A stretch of 64,000 bases of DNA from Clostridiales bacterium (GCA_004557125.1 SFET01000003.1:1-64000); one strand, 5' to 3'; positions 1 to 7,720 are shown, counted from the stretch's first letter. A program made the numbers and translations. The notes: generated from the letters alone by a model not told the origin.

Positions 1-57
1 TCCCTGCCCACTTTCTTGCTCTGTTATGAATTGGTTAAATGCAGCCCCCGCTCCTGC

Positions 58-75
58 AACCCCTTCGAAGGGGTT
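58..75. repeat. Perfect inverted repeat in leading intergenic region
   Basis: An 18-base perfect palindrome (AACCCCTTC/GAAGGGGTT). It is the first of a series of palindromes filling the gene-free stretch 1-481. Bases 1-57 and 76-156 show no ORF or RNA gene that I can support. Confidence 0.6.
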
Positions 76-156
76 GACTTTTCATAGTTGGTCTTTCAAG
101 TTTATAGTATAGCGTGTTTCTTCGATTGAATCAATCAATTTCGTATAAAATGCGAA

Positions 157-194
157 CAATCCCCCGCACGTTCTGAAACATGCGGGGGATTCAG
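157..194. repeat. Palindromic repeat, copy 1 (AATCCCCCGCA stem)
   Basis: Inverted repeat with an 11-bp stem (158-168 pairing with 181-191) around a 12-base loop. The whole 38-base unit recurs at 391-428 with only two differences (first base, and one base in the right arm), so it is a dispersed or tandem palindromic element and not just a terminator. Confidence 0.8.
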
Positions 195-230
195 ACCATT
201 GACAAAGTATCGCAGGACAGCCTGTAAAAT

Positions 231-387
231 CGGAAGTGACGGCGTGTACGTCACTTCCGGCATTTTTCGAGAAGGAATGCTTGCATTCATGAAGGAAAAT
301 GCATTCCCGTTCCGGTTGCCGCCCGGAAATTCCGCAGAATTTTAGGCAACCGGCCCTTCGCGTTAAAAAACGTTAGTTTTTCAACGC
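231..387. repeat. Series of four consecutive inverted repeats
   Basis: Between the two copies of the AATCCCCCGCA palindrome lie four more inverted repeats without an ORF: 232-241/249-258 (GGAAGTGACG stem), 274-280/301-307 (GGAATGC), 312-320/345-353 (CCGGTTGCC) and 360-364/383-387 with an inner AAAAAC/GTTTTT stem. The density of perfect stems suggests a structured transcript, REP-like elements or the remains of a mobile element; the sequence alone does not decide. Confidence 0.6.
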
Positions 388-390
388 CTT

Positions 391-428
391 GAATCCCCCG
401 CACGTTCTGAAACATGTGGGGGATTCAG
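391..428. repeat. Palindromic repeat, copy 2 (AATCCCCCGCA stem)
   Basis: Second copy of the unit at 157-194. The right arm has T in place of C (CATGTGGGGG), leaving one G-T wobble in the stem. It ends about 50 bases beyond the stop codon of the minus-strand acetyltransferase gene, so it could also act as its terminator. Confidence 0.75.
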
Positions 429-481
429 GGCGCAAAGGTTTCACAGACTGCGCCGCCGGGTTTCCATGGGATGACTCTGCG

Positions 482-937
482 CTATCGTTTCAGCACAAAT
501 TCCTGCACCGGGCTTCCGAATTCCTCCGTCAGCCTGCCCTCGACGAAGCCCAGATGGCGGTAGAACGCCCGGGCAGCGCGGCCCTCCGGCGCGCCCTCGC
601 GGTAGGTTGTGACGGTCACGGCCCTGTCTGAATCCAGAAAGGTGAACATGTATCGCACCAGCTTTTCCGCGATTTTTTGTCTGCGGAAGCCGGGATCCAC
701 CGCGAGGAAGCACAGCGCGCTGTCCTCACGCGAAAACAGCAGCACCCCGACGATTCGATCGCTGTTTTTTGCGCAGATCGCGCCGCTCCGACGCATAAAA
801 TCCAGTACCGTTCCTCTGTGCTCCGCCAGGGCCTCCCGGGTTTCCAGACCGGGAAAGGCGTCCTTCACCCGATCCACAAGCGCCATCCAGCGGTCGATGT
901 CGCCGGAATGGGCGAGGGAAATGTCCACATCACTCAT
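482..937 (-). CDS. GNAT family N-acetyltransferase
   Basis: Predicted 151-residue acetyl-CoA dependent N-acetyltransferase; substrate unknown. The core GNAT signature is visible: a beta strand (ALCFLAVDP) followed by the pyrophosphate-binding loop RRQKIAEKL and a C-terminal AFYRHLGF motif. A longer in-frame ORF begins at 1051, but the ATG at 937 is chosen because it overlaps the TGA of the upstream hydrolase (ATGA), a typical coupling arrangement, and because the family fold starts here. It is the last gene of the minus-strand group that begins at 1827. Family assignment is firm; biological role is unknown. Confidence 0.85.
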   Translation of the reverse strand: MSDVDISLAHSGDIDRWMALVDRVKDAFPGLETREALAEHRGTVLDFMRRSGAICAKNSDRIVGVLLFSREDSALCFLAVDPGFRRQKIAEKLVRYMFTFLDSDRAVTVTTYREGAPEGRAARAFYRHLGFVEGRLTEEFGSPVQEFVLKR

Positions 938-1827
938 CGCAGCTCCTCCGCTTGGGGAAACTGATGGCGGTTCCCCGGCTGGATCACCAGCTCCACGGGA
1001 ATTCCAGCCTTTTGCAGCAGCTCGTGCAGCTGCTCCGCCATGGGCAGGCAATCCCCGTCCTCCGAACCGCAGCGGATCTTCACCCGGATGTCCTTCCGCC
1101 GGAGGGCATCGATCAGCTCCCTGGCATGGTTTTCCAGCATGGGAATCCAGGGGCTCTGCAGAACCAGCGCGTCGCAGCGCGCGGGGGAGAGGGCGATTGC
1201 CCGCAGCAGCATGTCGCAGCCCGCGGAAAAGCCGCCGCAGACGAGCTTTTCATAGCCCGCGTCCTGCACTTTTTCGATGGCCTCCGCCACGGGTAGATAG
1301 GAGGTCATGTCGTAGCTCCAGCGGTAGGTTCCGTAGCCGTCCGGTTCGGCGCTCTGGATGGTCTCCAGCTGCCACGCGGGGTCGAGCAGCGGTTGCCAGT
1401 CCTCCCTTGCGACCTGCCCGTTCTGGGTATTTCCGTGCACGGCGAGGAACAGTTGATCGGATTTCTTGCCCTTCCAGCTGAAAATTGCCTTTGATTGTGA
1501 TACAGCTTTCGCATAGCGCCCGTCGGAGAGGGCCTTCAGTGCGCGGAACGCGGGGTTGTCGTTCAGAGACGCGAGGTCGTCGTCCTCCAGCACCTCCGGG
1601 CGGTACCACCAGCCGTTTTCGCGGATGGACTTGTCCAGCCATTTTAGCGCCAGCGATCCATGGCCGTCCCCGCCCGCCAGACAGGCGAGGAAGTACAGCG
1701 CCTGTGGGCCAAAGTCCCCGGGATGCTGCTCATATTTCTCCAGCAGGAAGCGGTAGGCAGCGGCATAGCCCTCCTCCGCGAGGGACAGGGTTTCCTCCAG
1801 AATGTCATTCTCTCTTCTCAAATTCAA
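934..1827 (-). CDS. Alpha/beta hydrolase (esterase-like) with helical N-terminal region
   Basis: 297-residue cytoplasmic protein. Residues about 1-110 look helical and TPR-like (ALYFLACLAGG, SLALKWLDKS), and residues about 115-297 form an alpha/beta hydrolase related to phospholipase/carboxylesterases. Visible catalytic elements are the HG oxyanion region at 131, the nucleophile elbow GGFSAG (Ser201) and a terminal His (about 288, in GNRHQF); the acid is probably the Asp near 256. It begins with TTG preceded by AGGAG at good spacing. Its stop overlaps the start of the GNAT gene, implying joint expression. Substrate cannot be inferred. Confidence 0.8.
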   Translation of the reverse strand: MNLRRENDILEETLSLAEEGYAAAYRFLLEKYEQHPGDFGPQALYFLACLAGGDGHGSLALKWLDKSIRENGWWYRPEVLEDDDLASLNDNPAFRALKALSDGRYAKAVSQSKAIFSWKGKKSDQLFLAVHGNTQNGQVAREDWQPLLDPAWQLETIQSAEPDGYGTYRWSYDMTSYLPVAEAIEKVQDAGYEKLVCGGFSAGCDMLLRAIALSPARCDALVLQSPWIPMLENHARELIDALRRKDIRVKIRCGSEDGDCLPMAEQLHELLQKAGIPVELVIQPGNRHQFPQAEELR

Positions 1828-1964
1828 TGATGATCTCCTCTTTCCAGTCGTTATGTCGTTTGTGCAGAATGCGGCAGTTGTTTTTCATAATACATCATCC
1901 CCTCTCAATGGACGTATGAAAATGCCGAAGCACATTCATGCGGACTGGAAATGGCCCTGGATTT

Positions 1965-2453
1965 CTACATCACTTCATCCAGTTTCCCCACCGCGCAGCC
2001 CTTCTTCGCGTAGTAATCCAGCATCTCGTCGATCTTTTTGAGATCATAGCTGGTGATGCAGTCGGACAGCACGTGCACGGCATGGCCGGCTTTGGCCAGG
2101 TTGTAGCAGGTGGACTTGACGCAGGCGGTGGCGTCGGCCCCGGCGACGTAGAATTCGGTGAGGCCCTTCGCCTGGATGAAGGCGGCAAATTCCTCGCTGG
2201 TCAGCGCGTTGCTTTTGGTCTTGGTGAAGATGTTTCCGGAGACGAGCTTCAGCTCCGGCACGAAGTCCGCACCCCGGGTGTCGGGCTTGAAGCTGCGGGT
2301 TCCGGCGGACAGGTTGTGGTGCCGGATGTAGACGATTTCCATGCCTTCCTTGACGGCCCAGTCGATGGCCCGGTTGACCGACTCGATGATGCCCCTGTAG
2401 TTCTTCGTGATGTCATTCTGAAGGTCGATCACGACCAGCGCCCTGTTGTTCAT
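1965..2453 (-). CDS. Cysteine hydrolase, isochorismatase-like family
   Basis: 162-residue member of the isochorismatase-like/nicotinamidase superfamily. The catalytic triad can be read: Asp10 in VVIDLQND, Lys78 or Lys80 in NIFTKTKSNAL, and Cys111 in AGADATACV. Members hydrolyse amides or vinyl ethers of small metabolites; nicotinamidase is possible, but the nicotinamidase metal-site signature is not obvious, so substrate is left open. It starts 12 bases after the stop of the thymidine kinase fusion gene on the same strand, so the two probably share a transcript. A nicotinate phosphoribosyltransferase lies about 31 kb away, not adjacent. Confidence 0.85.
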   Translation of the reverse strand: MNNRALVVIDLQNDITKNYRGIIESVNRAIDWAVKEGMEIVYIRHHNLSAGTRSFKPDTRGADFVPELKLVSGNIFTKTKSNALTSEEFAAFIQAKGLTEFYVAGADATACVKSTCYNLAKAGHAVHVLSDCITSYDLKKIDEMLDYYAKKGCAVGKLDEVM

Positions 2454-2465
2454 CTTTTTTCCACC

Positions 2466-3458
2466 TCACAGCGCAAGCTCAAGCACCTGCATGTCCTGAA
2501 GGTTCTCCTCGTCGAACTGCACCCCGGCGTAGCCCTCGTCCAGGAAGAAGCCCTCGCGGGTGAAGCTGTACTTAAATCCAAAGCGCTCGTAGAAGGACAT
2601 CAGCGGCTTCGACGTGCCCACCAGCATGCGCTTGCAGCGGGGCTGGTACAGGCGGATCAGGTGCTTGACCAGCCTGGAGGCGTAGCCCTGATTCCGCAGG
2701 CCGGGGGCGGTGGCGAGGTTGTACAATTCGCAAACCTGCTCGTCCACCTGACCCACCACCGCCACGGATGCGGCCTGACCGTTGATCATCAGCACGTACA
2801 TTTCGCCCGTTTCCAGGTATTTGTCGATCATTTTTTCGCTGGGGTCGGCCTCCAGCAGCAGCGGCAGGTAGGCCTTCTTGCCCGCAGAGATCTTGCGCAC
2901 CTCCAGCGGGGCCAGTTCGCCCGTCTTCCAATGCCTGCGGCACAGCGCCACATAGCTCTCGTTGCCGCCCAGCACGATCTGCTCGCCCTCGCGCGCCACC
3001 TTGCCGTCCACCACGCGGGCGTTGCAGGTGGCCTTGCGGCCGCACCAGCACACCGTCTTGATCTCCTCGATGGTGTCCGCCCAGGCCATCAGCCAGGTGC
3101 TTCCCTCAAACAGCTCGCCCCGGAAGTCCGCGCGCAGGCCGTAGCAGATCACCGGGATGTTCATCCCGTCCACGATCTCCACCAGGCGCGCCACCTGCTC
3201 CTTCTTCAGAAACTGGGCCTCGTCCACGATGATGCAGTTGTAGGCGGAGAGATCCACATTTTCCAGCTCCTCCATGTAGATGCAGGGCGCGCTCAGGCCG
3301 CTGCGGGAGCCCACGATGCGCTCGCCGTCGCGATTGTCCAGCCGGGGCTTCACCATCAGCGCGTTCTGACCGCGCTCGTGGTAGTTGTACTGCACCATGA
3401 TGGCGTTCGCCGTCTTGGAGGAACCCATCGCGCCGTAGCGGAAGTAGAGCTTTGCCAT
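2466..3458 (-). CDS. tdk: Thymidine kinase fused to a C-terminal GNAT acetyltransferase
   Basis: 330-residue two-domain protein. Residues about 1-190 are a type II thymidine kinase (dThd + ATP to dTMP, nucleotide salvage): P-loop region GAMGSSKT (9-16), the VDEAQF motif with the catalytic Glu (78-83), and a zinc-binding part with CWC (137-139) and CRRH (173-176). The first knuckle is C-x-C, where C-x-x-C is usual. Residues about 195-330 are a GNAT domain with acetyl-CoA loop RNQGYA (255-260) and SFYERFGF near the end. The start at 3458 follows AAGGAG; an upstream extension to 3623 is ignored because it overlaps the divergent promoter. The fusion is continuous with no stop, so it is not a frameshift artefact. 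Confidence 0.88.
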   Translation of the reverse strand: MAKLYFRYGAMGSSKTANAIMVQYNYHERGQNALMVKPRLDNRDGERIVGSRSGLSAPCIYMEELENVDLSAYNCIIVDEAQFLKKEQVARLVEIVDGMNIPVICYGLRADFRGELFEGSTWLMAWADTIEEIKTVCWCGRKATCNARVVDGKVAREGEQIVLGGNESYVALCRRHWKTGELAPLEVRKISAGKKAYLPLLLEADPSEKMIDKYLETGEMYVLMINGQAASVAVVGQVDEQVCELYNLATAPGLRNQGYASRLVKHLIRLYQPRCKRMLVGTSKPLMSFYERFGFKYSFTREGFFLDEGYAGVQFDEENLQDMQVLELAL

Positions 3459-3538
3459 GTCAAATGTACTCCTTTTGCGAAAATACCTAACATATTCGCT
3501 GCACGGGGGGAAACTTCCTGCCGAACGCGGCGTTAATC

Positions 3539-3567
3539 TTGCCATGGAGCGGGATTTCGGGTAAAAT
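3539..3567 (+). promoter_or_regulatory. Predicted sigma-A promoter of tmcAL
   Basis: TTGCCA at 3539-3544 and TAAAAT at 3562-3567, separated by 17 bases, 24 bases before the tmcAL start codon. It lies in the 133-base divergent gap shared with the thymidine kinase gene. Confidence 0.55.
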
Positions 3568-3591
3568 GGGTGCAGCAAGGAGGGGATTTCC

Positions 3592-4761
3592 ATGAAAATC
3601 GCGGGCGTCATCGCCGAATACAATCCCTTTCACAATGGCCACGCCCACCACCTGAAGGAGACCCGGCGGATGGGAGGCTGCGATTATGTCGTGGTCTGCA
3701 TGGATGGCAGCTTCACCCAGCGCGGGGAGCCGGCCTGCATGGACAAGTGGGCCCGGGCGCGAATTGCACTGAACTGCGGGGCCGACGCGGTGTTTGAGCT
3801 GCCCGCGCTGTGGGCACTGCAGCCTGCGGACGGCTTCGCCCGGGGCGGCGTTGCGGTGCTGGGGGGCCTGGGCTGCGATCTTCTCTCTTTCGGAACCGAG
3901 GAAACCGATATAAACTTGTTGAAAACCCTTGCGGAAGTGGGAGAAAACGAGCCACCGGAGCTGACTGAGGCACTGCGAAAGGGTCTGGAGGCGGGCAAGT
4001 CCCACGCCCGGGCGCGGGGCGAGGCGCTGTCCATGCTGCTGGGCGTGGACGCGGAGAAGCTGAATTCGCCGAACCTGATTCTGGCGACACAGTATTTGCG
4101 GGAAATGCGGGCGCAAAGTCTGAAAATGGAAGCTCTGCCGGTGCAGCGCATCGGAAATTATCACGATGCGGCGCTGGGGGACTTTGCCTCGGCCACGGCG
4201 ATCCGCGCGGCGATTTCGGATGGGAAAATGGAGGAGGCGCTCCTCTGCGTGCCGGAGCCTGCCAGGGAGGCGCTGTGCTGGGCGGGGGATCTGCATGGCA
4301 TGGACGACCTGCTTTTGCACACATTGCGGGGCATGCCGCCGGAGGAAATCGCGGAGTTGCCCGGCGTTGGCGAGGGTCTGGAGCAGCGGATCATGCGCTG
4401 CGCTGCGGAGGCCTCATGCCGCGAGGAGTTGCTGGAGATGCTGAAATGCAAGCGCTACACCCGCGCGCGGTTGAGCCGCATCTGCGCCTGTGCGCTGCTG
4501 AAGCTCACGAAATCCATGGTGGAAAGCCATGCAATGCCGGAATATGCGCGGCTGATCGGCATGCGGGAGGACGCGCGGCCGCTGCTGCGGGAGCTGAAGG
4601 CGCGGTCAAGGCTCCCCATCGTCTCCGATGCGGCGCAGCTGCGGGGGGATGCGGTTTTCGATCTGGAGCGCCGCGCCACCGACCTGCGCGCGCTGCTGTG
4701 CAACGATCCCGCCGCGCGCCGTGCGGGGCAGGAGTTCACCCGGAAGTTCGTGCGGGTGTGA
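3592..4761 (+). CDS. tmcAL: tRNA(Met) cytidine acetate ligase TmcAL
   Basis: 389-residue cytoplasmic enzyme of the YlbM family. In Bacillus the family uses acetate and ATP to form N4-acetylcytidine at the wobble base of elongator tRNA-Met. The N-terminal nucleotidyltransferase fold is recognised by AEYNPFHNGH (residues 8-17, HxGH motif), followed by the conserved MDGSFTQRGEPA and FGTEETD segments and the PNLILATQYL region. Length matches the family (about 390-400). It has an AAGGAGGGG ribosome binding site and ends before a plus-strand terminator at 4859, so it is probably monocistronic. Confidence 0.93.
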   Translation: MKIAGVIAEYNPFHNGHAHHLKETRRMGGCDYVVVCMDGSFTQRGEPACMDKWARARIALNCGADAVFELPALWALQPADGFARGGVAVLGGLGCDLLSFGTEETDINLLKTLAEVGENEPPELTEALRKGLEAGKSHARARGEALSMLLGVDAEKLNSPNLILATQYLREMRAQSLKMEALPVQRIGNYHDAALGDFASATAIRAAISDGKMEEALLCVPEPAREALCWAGDLHGMDDLLLHTLRGMPPEEIAELPGVGEGLEQRIMRCAAEASCREELLEMLKCKRYTRARLSRICACALLKLTKSMVESHAMPEYARLIGMREDARPLLRELKARSRLPIVSDAAQLRGDAVFDLERRATDLRALLCNDPAARRAGQEFTRKFVRV

Positions 4762-4858
4762 AGCGAATATATGCGATTTTCAGCGTGATGCGATGCGGAG
4801 ATTCCCCGGCAAAGCGCTGGATTTTCCGCAGAAATCCCGGAGAAACGGGCGAGAAAAC

Positions 4859-4892
4859 CCCGGCCATCGATGAAAAAACGGCCGGGATTTTC
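4859..4892 (+). terminator. Rho-independent terminator after tmcAL
   Basis: Stem CCCGGCC (4859-4865) / GGCCGGG (4880-4886) followed by ATTTTC. It lies between two convergent genes. Confidence 0.65.
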
Positions 4893-4925
4893 TGCAAAAT
4901 GGGGATTGTGCGGCTTTCCCTGCGC

Positions 4926-5435
4926 TTACTTCTTCTTCATACGCTTCGTGAGGGCCGCCTTCATGTCCTCGTCGGCCTGGATCAGCGCCACGCGGGTGCC
5001 GCTTGCATTCCTGTACACCAGCGCCGTGGCCGGCAGCTTGCAGGAGGGATGCAGGGCCTTGTCGCAGTTCAGCTTGCCGTAGCGCTTCCGGGCGTCCTCG
5101 GGGCTGCCCACGAACAGCAGCTGGCTCAGGTAGACGTCCGCGATGTGGCGCTCGCGCTTGCCGTACATGCGGCACAGGCGCAGCACGTCCTCGCCCAGGG
5201 TGTAGCTGACCCGGGCGACGTACACCCGCAGCACCTGCCAGGCCAGCAGGCCGCCCACGCCCCAAAAGGACACGAGTCCGGCGATGGAGCCTGCGCGCGC
5301 CGAGATGTGCGAGAATCCCGTGGCGATCAGGTTGATGGCGACATAGTTGAGCAGCACCAGCACGGCGGCCAGGCCCAGGATCAGCAGCAGGCCCTTGACG
5401 GGGCCGAGCTTCTTGTGTTCCACAATTTGTTTCAT
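4926..5435 (-). CDS. Small membrane protein of unknown function
   Basis: 169 residues with two hydrophobic segments in the first third (about residues 15-40 and 52-70), then a basic cytoplasmic-looking tail ending in KRMKKK. I do not recognise the family. The ATG at 5435 is preferred: GGAG stands 8 bases upstream. A GTG at 5444 overlapping the stop of the neighbour is the alternative. It is the second gene of a two-gene minus-strand unit with the membrane-anchored protein upstream. The tail contains three cysteines of unknown role. Confidence 0.75.
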   Translation of the reverse strand: MKQIVEHKKLGPVKGLLLILGLAAVLVLLNYVAINLIATGFSHISARAGSIAGLVSFWGVGGLLAWQVLRVYVARVSYTLGEDVLRLCRMYGKRERHIADVYLSQLLFVGSPEDARKRYGKLNCDKALHPSCKLPATALVYRNASGTRVALIQADEDMKAALTKRMKKK

Positions 5436-5440
5436 GGCAT

Positions 5441-6037
5441 TCACTCCGTTGGATCGGTCAGAATTTTGAGGGCGGAGCGTGCGGCGGCAGGGTTGTCCGC
5501 GCCTGCGGAGACGAAGAGGTAGATTTCTCCCTCCGCGTCCACGAAGATGGCGCCCGCATCCATCCGGACGGCGCAGCGCTCGCCCGTCTCAGGGTCGGTC
5601 AGCAGCTCCGCGCCGGGCAGGTTCTCCGCGTCCAGCGCCGCGCAAAAGCCCCGCGCCGCCATGACCTCGTAGCCTGCTTCATCCGCGATGTAGAGGTCCG
5701 CACCCCCGGCGGCGAACTTCGTGGCCAGCAGGATGTTGGAGCCCGCGTCGCTTTCGCCCAGATATTGCAGCGGCTCCAGCTCCACCGCCCGCACGTCCGG
5801 CTCCGCAGCCTGGGCGGCGGTCAGCAACGTCGCTTCCAGCCGTTCCAGCTCCGAATCCGGCGCATCCACGTTCACCAGCATCACGTGCAGCAGCGCGCGC
5901 TCCGGTACGCGGGGTCGCGTCACGGTGTAGATCAGGTTGTTCAGCAGGCAGACGAGCAGCGCGCCGGCGAGGTAGAGATACCATCGCTTGCGCAGGTGCT
6001 CCCGGATGCGGTTCGGGCTGAGTCCGGTTTCGGGCAT
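5441..6037 (-). CDS. Membrane-anchored protein of unknown function
   Basis: 198 residues: a short basic N-terminus, one transmembrane segment (about 20-38, YLYLAGALLVCLLNNLIYTV), then an acidic extracytoplasmic domain. The domain has an ERLEATLLTAAQAAEPDV segment and ends in NPAAARSALKILTDP; no catalytic motif is evident. Start at 6037 follows GGAGG. A longer ORF to 6196 exists but runs through a hairpin and has no ribosome binding site. The stop overlaps the next gene, so the pair is probably co-translated. Function unknown. Confidence 0.75.
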   Translation of the reverse strand: MPETGLSPNRIREHLRKRWYLYLAGALLVCLLNNLIYTVTRPRVPERALLHVMLVNVDAPDSELERLEATLLTAAQAAEPDVRAVELEPLQYLGESDAGSNILLATKFAAGGADLYIADEAGYEVMAARGFCAALDAENLPGAELLTDPETGERCAVRMDAGAIFVDAEGEIYLFVSAGADNPAAARSALKILTDPTE

Positions 6038-6160
6038 GGCGCGCCTCCGTGAAAGGGGTTTTCTATCATTATAGACCGAAATTGCGGCGAAGGCAAGGCG
6101 CGGGGATAAGTTCTTTGCACTTGACAGCGCGCGCAGATCACTGATAAAGCCCGCAAACGC

Positions 6161-6200
6161 AAAAATGCCCACTGAAATAAAGAAAACAGTTGGCATTTTT
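6161..6200. terminator. Inverted repeat, possible bidirectional terminator
   Basis: AAAAATGCC-C-ACTG (6161-6174) pairs with CAGT-T-GGCATTTTT (6187-6200) with one mismatch. A- and T-tracts on both sides allow termination on either strand. It opens a palindrome-rich gap of about 490 bases (6038-6526) with no ORF. Confidence 0.5.
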
Positions 6201-6218
6201 ACTTACTGCGTCAGCTGT

Positions 6219-6269
6219 GACTGCAAATTGCGGTCACTTACGTCTGTGTAAGTTCCCTTATTTGCAGTC
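6219..6269. repeat. Two-level inverted repeat beside structured repeat copy 1
   Basis: Outer arms GACTGCAAAT (6219-6228) and ATTTGCAGTC (6260-6269) are perfectly complementary; inside them ACTTAC (6236-6241) pairs with GTAAGT (6248-6253). It directly precedes the structured repeat at 6287. Confidence 0.6.
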
Positions 6270-6286
6270 TTGCTTCCTTGTCTTGA

Positions 6287-6390
6287 ACGCACCGAAACCG
6301 TAGCGCTTGCGCGCAGGTTTCGGCAGCGCCGGGCAGGAATCCGGAGGATTCGCCCGGGCTGGTCGCGGCTCCTTCGGAGACGCGACTGCT
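6287..6390. repeat. Three-hairpin structured repeat, copy 1
   Basis: First of three copies (others 34990-35097 and 35218-35327). Order of elements: ACGCAC box; helix 1 CCGAAACC (6292-6299) / GGTTTCGG (6316-6323) with inner GCGC TT GCGC; helix 2 with CAGC/GCTG (6324-6327 / 6358-6361), CCGGGC/GCCCGG (6329-6334 / 6352-6357) and the invariant GAATCC-GGA-GGATTC tip (6337-6351); helix 3 GTCGCG/CGCGAC (6362-6367 / 6381-6386) with inner CTCC/GGAG; a TGCT end. Helices covary between copies, as described in the findings. It lies 50-60 bases before the YhaM promoter. Strand of action is unknown. Confidence 0.75.
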
Positions 6391-6443
6391 GCCAGGCTTT
6401 CTCAGCGTCTGCGAATCGTCGGTTTTATCAACGCTTTGTGCGC

Positions 6444-6472
6444 TTGACAGAGCGCGCTTTGCGGGTTATCAT
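6444..6472 (+). promoter_or_regulatory. Predicted promoter of the YhaM-like gene
   Basis: TTGACA (6444-6449), 17-base spacer, TATCAT (6467-6472). It would give a leader of about 48 bases before the ATG at 6527. Confidence 0.6.
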
Positions 6473-6526
6473 GAAAGGTGGATTTTTCAGACCGGGCGAA
6501 CCGGCCATGAACGAGGAGGATTCAAC

Positions 6527-7492
6527 ATGAAACAGCAGCCTCAGCTTGCGGCCATGATCAAGGGCCAGGTGTTCGACGGCTTTCTGCTGACCCGCAGTGC
6601 GGCGCAGAAGACCAGCTCCAACGGCAGCAAGTATCTGGATATGACGCTGTGCGATATTTCCACGGAAGTGAACGCGAAGATGTGGGACGGCCTGACCCCG
6701 CCGCCGGCGGTGGCCACGGTGCTGCGGGTGCGCGGCATGATGCTGGAGTACAACGGCCGACCCCAGCTGCGCGTGGACAAGATGCGCCCGGCCACCGAGG
6801 CCGACGACTACGACATGCAGCAGCTGGCCCCCTGCGCACCGGATTCCCCGGAGCAGATGCGCGGCGAGATCGATGCGCGCGTGGAGCAGATCGCCGATCC
6901 CCAGCTGCGCGCTCTGGTGCAGCGGCGGCTGGAAAACTGCGGCGACAGGCTGCGCTACTATCCGGCGGCCTCCAAGTTGCACCACGCGGAGCGCAGCGGA
7001 CTTTTGCACCACACCAGCACCATGCTGCGCATGGCGAAGTACGTCTGCGAGGTCTATCCCCAGCTGGACGCGGATCTGCTGGCGGCGGGCGTGGTGCTGC
7101 ACGATCTGTGTAAGATCGACGAGATGTCCTCCGACGAGATCGGCATGGTGTCCGATTACACCGCCGAGGGCCTGCTGATCGGCCATCTGGTGGCGGGCGT
7201 GGCGGAGATCGACCGTTTGGGCAAGGAGCTGGGCGTAAGGCAGGAGCTTCTGATGATGGTGGAGCACATGATCCTCTCCCACCACGACCTGCCGGAGTAC
7301 GGCAGCCCCAAGCCGCCGATGTTCCCCGAGGCCGAGGTGCTGCACACGCTGGACCTGCTGGACGCGCGCATGTTCGAGATGACCCGCGCGCTGAAGAACG
7401 CCCAGCCCGGCGGGTTCACCGAGCGCATCTGGTCGCTGGAGCGCAGGCTGTACCGCAGAAAGGAAGCGCCGGCGAGGGAGAATCAGGAATAA
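6527..7492 (+). CDS. yhaM: YhaM-like 3'-5' exoribonuclease (OB-fold plus HD domain)
   Basis: 321-residue cytoplasmic protein. Residues about 8-90 are an OB-fold nucleic-acid-binding domain (LRVRGMMLEYNGRPQLRVDK), and about 150-290 are an HD phosphohydrolase domain with metal-binding HH in LLHHTSTM, the HD pair in VVLHDLCKID, and later HxxLSHHDLPEYG. This layout and length match YhaM, a Mn-dependent 3'-5' exonuclease involved in RNA turnover in Bacillota. It has its own promoter and a strong terminator, so it is monocistronic. Exact substrate (RNA or short DNA) is not decided by the sequence. Confidence 0.88.
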   Translation: MKQQPQLAAMIKGQVFDGFLLTRSAAQKTSSNGSKYLDMTLCDISTEVNAKMWDGLTPPPAVATVLRVRGMMLEYNGRPQLRVDKMRPATEADDYDMQQLAPCAPDSPEQMRGEIDARVEQIADPQLRALVQRRLENCGDRLRYYPAASKLHHAERSGLLHHTSTMLRMAKYVCEVYPQLDADLLAAGVVLHDLCKIDEMSSDEIGMVSDYTAEGLLIGHLVAGVAEIDRLGKELGVRQELLMMVEHMILSHHDLPEYGSPKPPMFPEAEVLHTLDLLDARMFEMTRALKNAQPGGFTERIWSLERRLYRRKEAPARENQE

Positions 7493-7499
7493 CTTACAG

Positions 7500-7529
7500 C
7501 CGGAAGGGAAGCACCCCCTTCCGGTTTTT
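7500..7529 (+). terminator. Rho-independent terminator after yhaM
   Basis: CCGGAAGGG (7500-7508) pairs with CCCTTCCGG (7516-7524), followed by TTTTT. Confidence 0.85.
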
Positions 7530-7625
7530 GCATCCCCGGGATTTTTGCACCGGTCATTTGCACAGGAATCCGCTTTCACTCCGCGATGGAAGGCACCAAA
7601 TCTATTGTACAGCTGTGTTTTTCAC

Positions 7626-7654
7626 TTGCCAAATGCTTCATTTTGATGTAAACT
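7626..7654 (+). promoter_or_regulatory. Predicted promoter of the ferritin-like gene
   Basis: TTGCCA (7626-7631), 17-base spacer, TAAACT (7649-7654), 67 bases before the start codon at 7721. The -10 is weak. Confidence 0.4.
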
Positions 7655-7720
7655 TAAATGGGAATTCATAGAAAATCTCAAATATGGTCCGCCGGATTGC
7701 TCCGGTGGGAGGAGTGCGCC

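Noticed and set aside
7658..7720. N-terminal extension of the ferritin-like protein
   Set aside because: The extension overlaps the promoter leader and lacks a ribosome binding site, while GGGAGGAG precedes the ATG at 7721.
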